In this document: in pieces, positions 34,823-42,899 of the stretch
Layout: every line of letters begins with the position of its first letter
How positions within the stretch are numbered: the first letter of the stretch is position 1
Origin: Azospirillum sp. TSH100
GTDB lineage: Bacteria > Pseudomonadota > Alphaproteobacteria > Azospirillales > Azospirillaceae
Direction: 5' to 3'
Length of the DNA stretch: 64,000 nucleotides
Assembly: GCF_004923295.1 (NCBI RefSeq)
Contig: NZ_CP039636.1
Span: 853,253 to 917,252 of the forward strand
Position numbers and translations under genes: made by a program
Notes under the pieces: generated by a model
What the model was told of the DNA's origin: nothing
Database searches by the model: none
What the model saw: the letters and a program-made list of their open reading frames with translations, nothing else

Positions 34823-37128
34823 TGAGCGGCGGGGACAACTTCACCGCGACGCATTGGGGGGTCTACCGGCCGCGGGTGGCGGACGGCAGGCTGACCGCGC
34901 TGGACCCGGCCCCGTGGGACAAGGCGCCGTCGGCCATCGGCCGGTCGGTGGTCGACGGGATCGACGCCCCCGCCCACATCCGCCGCCCGGCGGTGCGCGA
35001 AGGCTTCCTGCGCCACGGTCCGGCATCGCGTGACGGGCGCGGACGCGAGCCGTTCGTCGAGCTGTCGTGGGACGAGGCGCTCGACCTCGCCGCGCGCGAA
35101 CTGGACCGGGTGCGGCGCGACCATGGCAACGCCGCCATCTTCGGCGGCTCTTATGGCTGGGCCAGCGCCGGCCGCTTCCACCATGCCCAGAGCCAGCTTC
35201 ACCGCTTCCTCAACTGCATCGGCGGCTATACGGCGCACAGCGACACCTACAGCCTGGGCGCCGGGCGGGTGCTGATGCCGCGCATCCTGGCGTCGATGGA
35301 CGATTTGATGCTGTCCCACACCGCCTGGACCAGCCTGGAAAAACACTGCGAGCTGTTCGTCGCCTTCGGCGGCCTGCCGGCCCGCAACGCACAGGTCGGA
35401 TCGGGCGGGGCCAGCGACCATCTGGTCAAGCCGGCGCTGGGCCGGCTGGCGGCGGCCGGCGTGCGCTTCGTCAATGTCAGCCCGGTCCGCCACGACCTCG
35501 ACGACGTGCCGGGGGCGGAATGGATCGCCATCCGGCCCGGCACCGACACCGCCGTCATGCTCGGCCTCGCCCACACGCTGGTGGCGGAGGGGCTGGCGGA
35601 CGGCGATTTCCTCGCCCGCTGCACCGTCGGCTATGAGGAGTTCCGCCGCTATCTGACCGGTGAAGCCAATGGCCTCGCCAAGGATGCCGGCTGGGCCGCC
35701 ACCATCGCCGGCGTACCGGCTGAGACCATCGTGACGCTGGCCCGCCGAATGGCCGGCAGCCGAACCATGATGAATCTCGCCTGGTCGCTGCAACGGGCGG
35801 TGCATGGTGAGCAGCCCTTCTGGATGGGGGTGACGCTGGCGGCGATGCTGGGCCAGATCGGCACGCCCGGCGGCGGGCTGGGAGTCGGCTATTCGGTGAT
35901 GAACACCATGGGGTCGGGGCGGCGCCGGGTGACCGGGCCGCGACTGCCGCAGGGGCGCAACCCGGTGGACACCGCCATCCCGGTCGCCCGCATCGCCGAC
36001 ATGCTGCTGAATCCCGGAACCTCTTACCGCTACAACGGGCAGACCCGGCGCTATCCGGACATCAGGCTGGTCCATTGGGCCGGCGGCAACGCCTTCCACC
36101 ACCATCAGGACATCAACCGGCTGGTCCGGGCATGGCGGCGGCCGGAGACGGTCATCGTCCAGGATCCTTTCTGGACAGCCCAGGCGAAATTCGCCGACAT
36201 CGTGCTGCCGGCGACCACGGCACTGGAGCGCGACGACATCGGCGGCGCCACCGGCGACCGCTTCCTGGTGTGGATGGCCCGCGCCCTCGATCCGGTCGGC
36301 GAGGCGCGCGACGACCACGCCATCCTCGCCGGACTCGCAGGTCGGCTGGGGGTGGAGGCGGAGTTCACCGGCGGGCTGACCACCGAGGAGTGGCTGGAAC
36401 GGCTCTATGAGGAATGCCGGTTCAACGCCCCGGTGCCGCTGCCGGATTTCCGCAGCTTCCTGGCGGCCGGGCTGGCCGAAATCCCCCTGGTCGAGCCGGA
36501 GAAAATTCTTCTGCAAGCCTTCCGCGCCGACCCCGACGGATCGCCGCTGCCCACCCCGTCGGGCCGGATCGAGATCGGCTCCGCCGCCATCGCCGGCTTT
36601 GGCCTGCCCGACTGCCCCGGCCATCCGGTGTGGCGCGATCCGGCGGAGCATCCGGGATTGGCCGGCGACGACGGCCCGCTGCATCTGCTGTCCTGCCAGC
36701 CGGCGACCCGCCTGCACAGCCAGTACGACCATGGCGTGGCCAGCCGGGAGAGCAAGATTTCCGGGCGGGAACCGATCCGTATCCATCCCGACGATGCGGC
36801 GGCGCGCGGCATCGGCGACGGCGACGTGGTGCGGGTGTTCAACCGGCGCGGCGCCTTCCTGGCCGGTGCGGTGCTGACCGACGGCATCCGGCCCGGCGTG
36901 CTGCAGATCGCCACCGGCGCCTGGTACGATCCGGTCGATCCCGACACCGACGGCAGCCTCGACGCCCACGGCAATCCCAACATGGTGACGCCCGACACTG
37001 GCACCTCGACCCTTGCCCAGGGCTGTTCGGCCCAAAGCGCCCTGGTGGATGTCGAACGCTTCACCGGTCCGCTGCCCGCAATCCGTGCCTTCCAGCCGCC
37101 GCGCTTCGTCAGCCGCCATGAGACATGA
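34822..37128 (+). CDS. Molybdopterin (bis-MGD) oxidoreductase of the BisC/DMSO reductase type
   Basis: A 768-residue enzyme of the type III DMSO reductase family. The Mo-coordinating serine is Ser110 in GGSYGWASAGRFHHAQS, equivalent to Ser147 of Rhodobacter DMSO reductase as I recall it. It has no N-terminal Cys motif for an Fe-S cluster and no Tat signal, so it should be cytoplasmic like biotin/methionine sulfoxide reductase BisC. The C-terminal dinucleotide-binding part (CQPATRLHSQYDHG, then GREPIRIHPDDAAARGIGDGD) is intact. Its start is coupled to the binding-protein stop. A role in reducing an imported S-oxide before sulfur assimilation is inferred. TMAO/DMSO respiration is unlikely without an export signal. 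Confidence 0.9.
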   Translation: MSGGDNFTATHWGVYRPRVADGRLTALDPAPWDKAPSAIGRSVVDGIDAPAHIRRPAVREGFLRHGPASRDGRGREPFVELSWDEALDLAARELDRVRRDHGNAAIFGGSYGWASAGRFHHAQSQLHRFLNCIGGYTAHSDTYSLGAGRVLMPRILASMDDLMLSHTAWTSLEKHCELFVAFGGLPARNAQVGSGGASDHLVKPALGRLAAAGVRFVNVSPVRHDLDDVPGAEWIAIRPGTDTAVMLGLAHTLVAEGLADGDFLARCTVGYEEFRRYLTGEANGLAKDAGWAATIAGVPAETIVTLARRMAGSRTMMNLAWSLQRAVHGEQPFWMGVTLAAMLGQIGTPGGGLGVGYSVMNTMGSGRRRVTGPRLPQGRNPVDTAIPVARIADMLLNPGTSYRYNGQTRRYPDIRLVHWAGGNAFHHHQDINRLVRAWRRPETVIVQDPFWTAQAKFADIVLPATTALERDDIGGATGDRFLVWMARALDPVGEARDDHAILAGLAGRLGVEAEFTGGLTTEEWLERLYEECRFNAPVPLPDFRSFLAAGLAEIPLVEPEKILLQAFRADPDGSPLPTPSGRIEIGSAAIAGFGLPDCPGHPVWRDPAEHPGLAGDDGPLHLLSCQPATRLHSQYDHGVASRESKISGREPIRIHPDDAAARGIGDGDVVRVFNRRGAFLAGAVLTDGIRPGVLQIATGAWYDPVDPDTDGSLDAHGNPNMVTPDTGTSTLAQGCSAQSALVDVERFTGPLPAIRAFQPPRFVSRHET

Positions 37129-37130
37129 CG

Positions 37131-38296
37131 TCAGGCCGCGCCGGCGCGCCTGCGCCATTCGGCGAGCCGTTCCAGCGCCTGATGCAGCAGCGGCAACCGT
37201 TTGGCGAAGCACAGGCGGATCAACGAGGTCATGTCGCGCTCTGCATAGAAGCTACTGACCGGTACGGCGGCGACGCCAGATTCGGCGACCAGACGGCGGC
37301 AGAAGGCGAAATCGTCGCCCTCACGGTCGAGATCTCCAATATCGACGCACAGGAAATAGGTGGCGCCGCAGTCGAGCACGCTGAACCCCAACTCGCGCAG
37401 CCCGCCGGCGAGCTGGTCGCGGTTGTGCTGCAAGGTCGCCTGCAAGCCCTGGAAATAGGACTCGTCCAGGCCGAGCCCGAAGGCGACGGCGGCCTGGAGA
37501 TGGGGCGGTGTCGCGAAGGTGAGATACTGGTGGGCGCGGGCGACCGGCTCCAGCAGCGCCGCCGGCGCGGTGACGTAGCCGACCTTCCAGCCGGTGACCG
37601 AGAAGGTCTTGCCGGCCGAGCCGATGCGCAGGCAGCGGCCCTGCGCCTCCGGCAGCGTGTAGAGCGGCACATGGGCGCGGCCGTCGAAGGTCAGATGTTC
37701 GTAGACCTCGTCGCAGATGGCAATCAGGTCGTGGCGCTCCAGCAGCCCGGCCAGGAAGCCCAGCTCGTCCCGGCTGAAAATCTTGTCGTTCGGGTTCATC
37801 GGCGTGTTCAGCAGGATCGCCCTCGTCCGCGGCGTGATGGCATCGAGAATGCGCTGGCGCGGCAGTTCCCAGTGTGGCGGGTCCAGCCGGATCGGCACCG
37901 GAACCGCCCCGGCCCGGCGCAGCAGCACGCCGTAACAGTCATAGGCCGGCTGGAAGACCAGCACCTCGTCGCCCGGCTCCAGCAGGCCGAAGAAGCAGTC
38001 GGCCAGCGCCTCGGTCGCGCCGGAGGTCACCAGCACCTCGGTCGCCCAATCGGCCTCGATGTTCCAGAAGCGGCGGTTCGCCGCAGCCACCGCCTGGCGC
38101 AGGGCCGGCAGACCCAGGGTCGGCGGATATTGGTGGGGTCCGTCGCGCAAGGCCCGCCCCGCCGCCTCGATGACCTCCGCCGCCTCGATGCCTTCGGGGA
38201 AGCCCTGCCCGAGATTGATCGCGCATGCTCGGCAGCCAGCCGCGACATCGTCTCGAACACCGAGGTGCGCGTGCTGCGGAACACCGAATTCACCAT
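37131..38296 (-). CDS. PLP-dependent aminotransferase (class I/II, methionine-aminotransferase-like), frameshift near N-terminus
   Basis: The main frame encodes a fold-type I aminotransferase: LGQGFPEGIEAAEVI, VTSGATEALAD, NTPMNPNDKIFS, ICDEVYEHLTFDG and the PLP lysine in GSAGKTFSVTGWKVGY. The proper N-terminus (ATG 38296, reading MVNSVFRSTRTSVFETMSRL then AAEHA) is in another frame; a single missing base at about 38222-38226 separates EHA from AINLGQGF. Reading in the main frame continues upstream to 38363 but that N-terminus is nonsense-like. Either a real frameshift or a sequence error. The family includes YbdL-like enzymes acting on methionine and 2-oxo-4-methylthiobutyrate, fitting the megL/metQNI neighbours. 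It is convergent with the molybdoenzyme gene, two bases apart. Confidence 0.8.
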
Positions 38297-38419
38297 TTTT
38301 CCTCGCCCTTTTCCGTATGGATGCGCTGATTTTCACAGTTGCCCTTATTTCTCTATCGTGCAAGTGTGTTTATGACAGAGTTTCACGAATGAAACCGCAC
38401 AGCCTTCGGATTTCCATCC

Positions 38420-39673
38420 ATGACCGATCATCCGTCGAACCGTGGCCGTTGGAGCGGTCTGTCCACGCGCGCCATCCATCTCGGCTACGACCCGGCGAGC
38501 GAACAGGGCGCACTGACCCCGCCGGTCTTCATGACCTCCACCTATGCCTTTGAAACGGCGGAGGATGGGGCGGCTTTGTTCCGCGGCGAGAAAGACGGCT
38601 ACATCTACGGCCGCACCAGGAACCCGACCCAGTCGGTGCTGGAGGCCCGCATCGCCGACCTTGAGGGCGCGGAGGCCGGGCTGGCGGTCGCATCCGGCAT
38701 GGCGGCGATCTCAGCCACCCTGTGGACCCTGCTGTCGGCGGGCGATGTGGTGGTGATCGACCACACGCTCTACGGCAACAGCTATGCGCTGTTCACCCGC
38801 GGGCTGACCCGCTTCGGCATCCGGGTCGAGGTGGCGGACTTCACCGACCCCGACGACCTCGCCCGCGCCCTGTCGCTTCGCCCGGCGCTGGTCCATTTCG
38901 AAACGCCGGCCAACCCCAACCTGCGGGTGATCGACATCGCCGCAGTCAGCGCCCAGGCCCATGCGGTCGGCGCCCTGGTGATGGTCGACAACACCTTCGC
39001 CACCCCGGTCCTGCAACGGCCGATCGAACATGGCGCCGATCTGGTGGTCCATTCCGCCACCAAGTTCCTCGGCGGTCACGGCGACCTGATCGCTGGCGTG
39101 TTGGTGGGACCGAAGGCGATCATCGACCGCATCCGCGGCCACGGCCTGCGCTATCTGACCGGCGCCACCATCGCGCCGCTGACCGCCTTCCTGCTGCTGC
39201 GGGGCCTGAAGACGCTGGAACTGCGCGTCGAACGTCACAGCGCATCGGCCGCCGCCATCGCCGGGTTGCTGGCAGGCCATCCCGCGGTGCGCCGCGTCGA
39301 TTACCCCGGCCTGCCCGGCTCCCCCGGCCACGACATTGCCCGCCGCCAGATGAGCGGCTTCGGCGGTTTGGTCTCCTGCGAACTCGACGGCGGGCTGGAG
39401 GCCGGCATCCGCTTCATGAACCGGCTGGTGCTGGCAACCCGCGCGGTCAGCCTGGGCGACGCGGAAACCCTGGTGCAGCACCCGGCCAGCATGACCCACA
39501 CCGCCTACGGCGCGGAGGAACGCGCCCGCCACGGCATCGCCGACGGGCTGATCCGCCTGTCCATCGGGCTGGAGAACCTACCGGACATCCGCGAGGACAT
39601 CCTCCAGGCGCTCGACGCCGTCACCCAGACGCGCAGCACCATCAAATCCCCCTTGCAAGAGGTGCGTCCATGA
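38420..39673 (+). CDS. megL: Methionine gamma-lyase-like PLP enzyme (Cys/Met metabolism family)
   Basis: At 417 residues it is a Cys/Met metabolism PLP enzyme with PLP Lys215 in VHSATKFLGGHGD and the family motifs YGRTRNPTQSVLE and QHPASMTHTAY. Overall the sequence follows methionine gamma-lyase (methionine to methanethiol, ammonia and 2-oxobutyrate) more than cystathionine synthases. The residue equivalent to Cys116 of P. putida MGL is Asn120 (LYGNSY), so specificity may be altered. It begins a rightward run with osmC and metQNI and overlaps osmC by ATGA. O-acetylhomoserine or cystathionine lyase activity remains possible. Confidence 0.82.
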   Translation: MTDHPSNRGRWSGLSTRAIHLGYDPASEQGALTPPVFMTSTYAFETAEDGAALFRGEKDGYIYGRTRNPTQSVLEARIADLEGAEAGLAVASGMAAISATLWTLLSAGDVVVIDHTLYGNSYALFTRGLTRFGIRVEVADFTDPDDLARALSLRPALVHFETPANPNLRVIDIAAVSAQAHAVGALVMVDNTFATPVLQRPIEHGADLVVHSATKFLGGHGDLIAGVLVGPKAIIDRIRGHGLRYLTGATIAPLTAFLLLRGLKTLELRVERHSASAAAIAGLLAGHPAVRRVDYPGLPGSPGHDIARRQMSGFGGLVSCELDGGLEAGIRFMNRLVLATRAVSLGDAETLVQHPASMTHTAYGAEERARHGIADGLIRLSIGLENLPDIREDILQALDAVTQTRSTIKSPLQEVRP

Positions 39674-40218
39674 GCACGCTCAACGAATACCTGGTCCAGA
39701 AGCGCATCGCCCATCAGGCGATCAAGGACCGGATCGCGCAGCCTGGCTTCGAGCCGCCGACCCTGTCGGCCCGCGTCGGCGCCGAGGGGCGCAGCGGCAT
39801 CCGCCGCATCCGCATCCGCGACCATCAGGTAATCAGCGACGCCCCGCCCAACTTCGCCGGCTACGATCTGGGACCGACCTCGCCGGAACTGCAGCTCGGC
39901 GTGCTGGGCAGTTGCGTCACCCACATCACCCTGATCCAGGCCGCCGAGTTGGGCGTGCCGCTGGACAGTCTGGAGGTCGAGGTGGAAGGCGTGTTCGATC
40001 CGCGCGGCGGCAAGCCGGGATACGAGCATATTCCGGTCTATCCGCAAAACCTGCGCTACACCATCCACATCGTCTCCCCCGCCAGCGCGGAGGCCATTGC
40101 TGAGCTTCACGAGACGGTGGAACGGACCTGCCCGATCCTGAACCTGCTGCGCCGCCCGCAGGAGGTCGTCTCCACCATCTCCCACCGGCAGCCGGAAACG
40201 GCGGAAGCCGCCGCCTGA
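39670..40218 (+). CDS. OsmC/Ohr-family protein
   Basis: A 182-residue OsmC-like protein with both redox cysteines, Cys82 in LGSCVTHI and Cys154 in RTCPILN, about 72 residues apart as in thiol-dependent hydroperoxidases. It is longer at the N-terminus (a ~40-residue helical segment, YLVQKRIAHQAIKDRI) than classic OsmC. Coupled by ATGA to the methionine gamma-lyase-like gene, it may handle reactive sulfur or peroxide by-products; that is inference, since OsmC proteins next to sulfonate and methionine genes are common but their role is not established. Confidence 0.88.
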   Translation: MSTLNEYLVQKRIAHQAIKDRIAQPGFEPPTLSARVGAEGRSGIRRIRIRDHQVISDAPPNFAGYDLGPTSPELQLGVLGSCVTHITLIQAAELGVPLDSLEVEVEGVFDPRGGKPGYEHIPVYPQNLRYTIHIVSPASAEAIAELHETVERTCPILNLLRRPQEVVSTISHRQPETAEAAA

Positions 40219-40239
40219 CACAACGAAGAATCCGGAGCC

Positions 40240-41077
40240 ATGTCCGTCATGACGGGTCGTTTTTTTCGGGCGCATCGCGCGCACCTTGTCCATCGGTGCC
40301 GCACTCGGCGCCGTTTTCGCCGCCACCACGAGTTGGGCTGCCGATCCCATCCATCTGAAGGTCGGCATCCGCGGCGGCATCAGCGAACCGATCTGGGAGA
40401 TCGTCGCCAAGGTGGCGAAACCACGCGGGCTGGAGATCGAGCCGGTGGTGATGGCTGGTACGCTCAGCCCCAATGAAGCGCTGAACACCGGCGATCTTCA
40501 GGCCAACGCCTTCCAGCATATCCCATTTCTGCGCGACCAGATCGCCCAGCGCGGCTACAAGCTGGCCGTGGTCGGCAACACCTACCTGTCGCCCATCGCC
40601 TTCTATTCCAAGACATACAAGTCGCTGAAGGATCTACCGAACGGCGCCAGGGTCGGTATCCCCGACGATCCCAGCAATGAAAGCCGCGCGCTGATCGTTC
40701 TGCGCGACGAAGGGCTGCTGAGCCTGCGCGACGGCTTCGACGCCTACAACCAGACCGCCACCCTGGCCGACATCAAGGAGAACCCGCGCAAGCTGCAGAT
40801 CGTCGAGGTGAAGTCTGTGGTTCTGGCCCGCTCCTACCAGGATCTGGACGCTGCGGCGATCATCTCCAGCTTCGGATCGCAGGTCGGGCTGAACGCCGTG
40901 CGCGACGGCATCGCCCAGGAGAAGCGCGACAACAATCCCAACGTCAACGTCATCGTCGTGCGCGAGCAGGACAAGGACGCGCCATGGGTCAAGCCGCTGG
41001 TCGAGTCCTTCCAGTCGCCGGAGGTCCGCGCCCACATCGAGAAGGAACTGGCGGGCATCCTGATCCCTGCCTTCTGA
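40240..41077 (+). CDS. metQ: MetQ/NlpA-family methionine-binding protein, signal peptide shifted by a T7 run
   Basis: The mature domain from about 40331 (DPIHLKVGIRGGISEPIWE, then LNTGDLQANAFQHIPFL) is a MetQ/NlpA periplasmic binding protein of about 250 residues. The open frame containing it has only a TTG at 40286. An ATG at 40240 (or 40249, with GGAG well placed) gives MSVMTGRFF, and with six rather than seven T at 40260-40266 it would continue GRIARTLSIGAALGAVFAATTSWAAD, a normal Sec signal. So a +1 insertion in the T7 run breaks the signal, unless slippage corrects it or the sequence has an error. No lipobox is seen. It is followed by metN and metI. Confidence 0.8.
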
Positions 41078-41128
41078 GCGGCCGCATCGCCATGACCCGC
41101 CCAATCCGGCAGAAAAGGTAAACCAGTG

Positions 41129-42235
41129 ATGCTGTGGAAACGTGCCACCATGCGCGCGGCAACCGCCGATCCGGTCCCCACCGCCGCACTCGACCCGTCC
41201 TCGCCGCACATCCTGTTCGAGGGCGTGCACAAGACCTATCCCGGCGGGGTGGAGGCACTGCGGGCAGTATCCTTCGCCATCCCGCGCGGCAGCGTCTTCG
41301 GGATCATCGGCCGTTCCGGCGCCGGCAAATCGACCCTGCTGCGGGCGATCAACATGCTGGAACGGCCCAGCGGCGGCCGGGTGCTGGTCGACGGCATCGA
41401 CGTCGGCGGGCTGGGGGAGGAGGATCTCGTCCGCCTGCGCCGCCGCATCGGCATGATCTTCCAGCATTTCAACCTGCTGTCGGCCAAGACGGTGCGGGAG
41501 AATGTCGGGCTGCCGCTGAAGGTCGCCGGCGTCGGCGCCGCCGAGGTCCGCCGGCGGGTGGACGAGCTGCTGGACCTCGTCGGGCTGGCCGACAAGGCCG
41601 AGGTCTATCCGTCCAAGCTGTCGGGCGGGCAGAAGCAACGCGTCGGCATCGCCCGCGCGCTGGTCCACCGGCCGGAGATCCTGCTGTGCGACGAGGCGAC
41701 CTCGGCACTCGACCCCGAAACCACCCATGCGATCCTCGGCCTGCTGCGCGACATCAACGCCAAGCTGGGGCTGACCATCGTGCTGATCACCCACGACATG
41801 GCGGTGATCCGGGCGATCTGCGACGAGGTGATGGTACTGGATCGCGGCAACCGGGTCGAACATGGCCCGGTCTGGTCGGTGTTCGGCACACCGCAGGGCG
41901 ACGCCACCCGCGCCCTGCTGCGCCCGCTCCAGCATGGGCTGCCCGACGACATTGCCCGTCGACTCCAGCCTGATCCACCGAAACAGGGTGGTGGACAGGC
42001 GGTGCTGTCGCTGCGCTTCACCGGCGACAGCCATCCCGAAGGCATCTCGCTCGCCAGCCTGCTGGCGCTCGCCCCGGATGCCAAGCTGCTGCATGGCGGC
42101 ATCGACCGCATCCAGGGCCATGCCCAGGGCGACCTTCTGATCGCCGTTCCCGTCGCGGCGATGCGTTCGGCCGCTGGTTCCCGCTTCTCCCCCGACAGCT
42201 GGAAGGTTCTCGGCTATGTCGCCGACGATGTTTGA
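41129..42235 (+). CDS. metN: D/L-methionine ABC transporter ATPase MetN
   Basis: The 368-residue ATPase has Walker A GRSGAGKST, Q-loop IFQHFNLLSAKTV (the MetN hallmark), signature LSGGQKQRVGIARAL and Walker B LLCDEATSALDPETT. The C-terminal ~90 residues form the NIL ligand-sensing domain (VLSLRFTGDSHPEGISLASLL), which allows trans-inhibition by intracellular methionine. ATG 41129 has AAGG upstream. It overlaps metI by 20 bases. Confidence 0.94.
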   Translation: MLWKRATMRAATADPVPTAALDPSSPHILFEGVHKTYPGGVEALRAVSFAIPRGSVFGIIGRSGAGKSTLLRAINMLERPSGGRVLVDGIDVGGLGEEDLVRLRRRIGMIFQHFNLLSAKTVRENVGLPLKVAGVGAAEVRRRVDELLDLVGLADKAEVYPSKLSGGQKQRVGIARALVHRPEILLCDEATSALDPETTHAILGLLRDINAKLGLTIVLITHDMAVIRAICDEVMVLDRGNRVEHGPVWSVFGTPQGDATRALLRPLQHGLPDDIARRLQPDPPKQGGGQAVLSLRFTGDSHPEGISLASLLALAPDAKLLHGGIDRIQGHAQGDLLIAVPVAAMRSAAGSRFSPDSWKVLGYVADDV

Positions 42236-42872
42236 CCGTTATCTGCGCGCCTTCGGCGAAACGCTGACGATGGTGGGCGTTTCCGTCACCATCGCCATCC
42301 TCAGCGGGCTGACCCTGGCCCTGCTGCTGGTCGCCACCGCCCCCGGCGGGCTCTATCCGCGGCAGCGCTTCAACAAGGGGCTGTCGGTCGTGGTGAACGT
42401 CTTCCGGGCGATCCCCTTCATCATCCTGCTGGTAGCCCTGCTGCCCTTCACCCGGCTGGTCGTCGGCACGACGCTGGGCATCTGGGCCGCCATCGTTCCG
42501 CTCAGCATCCATCTGATCGCCTTCTACACCCGCGTCGCACAGGTCAGCCTGAACGAGGTGGACCATGGGCTGATCGAGGCGGCCCACGCCATGGGCTTCC
42601 GCCGCTGGCACATTGTCCGCCATGTCATCCTGCCTGAGGCGCTGCCCGGCCTGATCGGCGGCATGACGGTCTGCGTGATCGCGATGATCAACGCCTCGGC
42701 GATGGCGGGGGCTGTCGGCGCCGGCGGCTTGGGCGACCTCGCCATCCGCTACGGCTACGAACGCTACGAGACCCAGGTGCTGTTCGAGATCATCGTGATC
42801 CTGATCGTGCTGGTGACCTCGGTGCAGTTCGGCGGGGAATGGCTGTCGCGGCGGGTCGATCATCGCCGATAA
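42216..42872 (+). CDS. metI: Methionine ABC transporter permease MetI
   Basis: A 218-residue permease with five hydrophobic segments, VNVFRAIPFIILLVALLPFTR and the coupling loop EVDHGLIEAAHAMGFRRWHIV typical of MetI. GGAAGG precedes ATG 42216 by 9 bases inside metN; a second ATG at 42228 is possible. The protein ends two dozen bases before the convergent second asf operon. Together with MetQ and MetN it imports methionine or a derivative. Confidence 0.93.
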   Translation: MSPTMFDRYLRAFGETLTMVGVSVTIAILSGLTLALLLVATAPGGLYPRQRFNKGLSVVVNVFRAIPFIILLVALLPFTRLVVGTTLGIWAAIVPLSIHLIAFYTRVAQVSLNEVDHGLIEAAHAMGFRRWHIVRHVILPEALPGLIGGMTVCVIAMINASAMAGAVGAGGLGDLAIRYGYERYETQVLFEIIVILIVLVTSVQFGGEWLSRRVDHRR

Positions 42873-42899
42873 GACGATGCAGGGCACCATCCGGCACCA

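Noticed and set aside
40286..41077. metQ read only from the TTG at 40286
   Set aside because: That start lacks a ribosome-binding site and gives a signal without its basic N-terminal region; the ATG frame upstream joined by a one-base correction is much more convincing.
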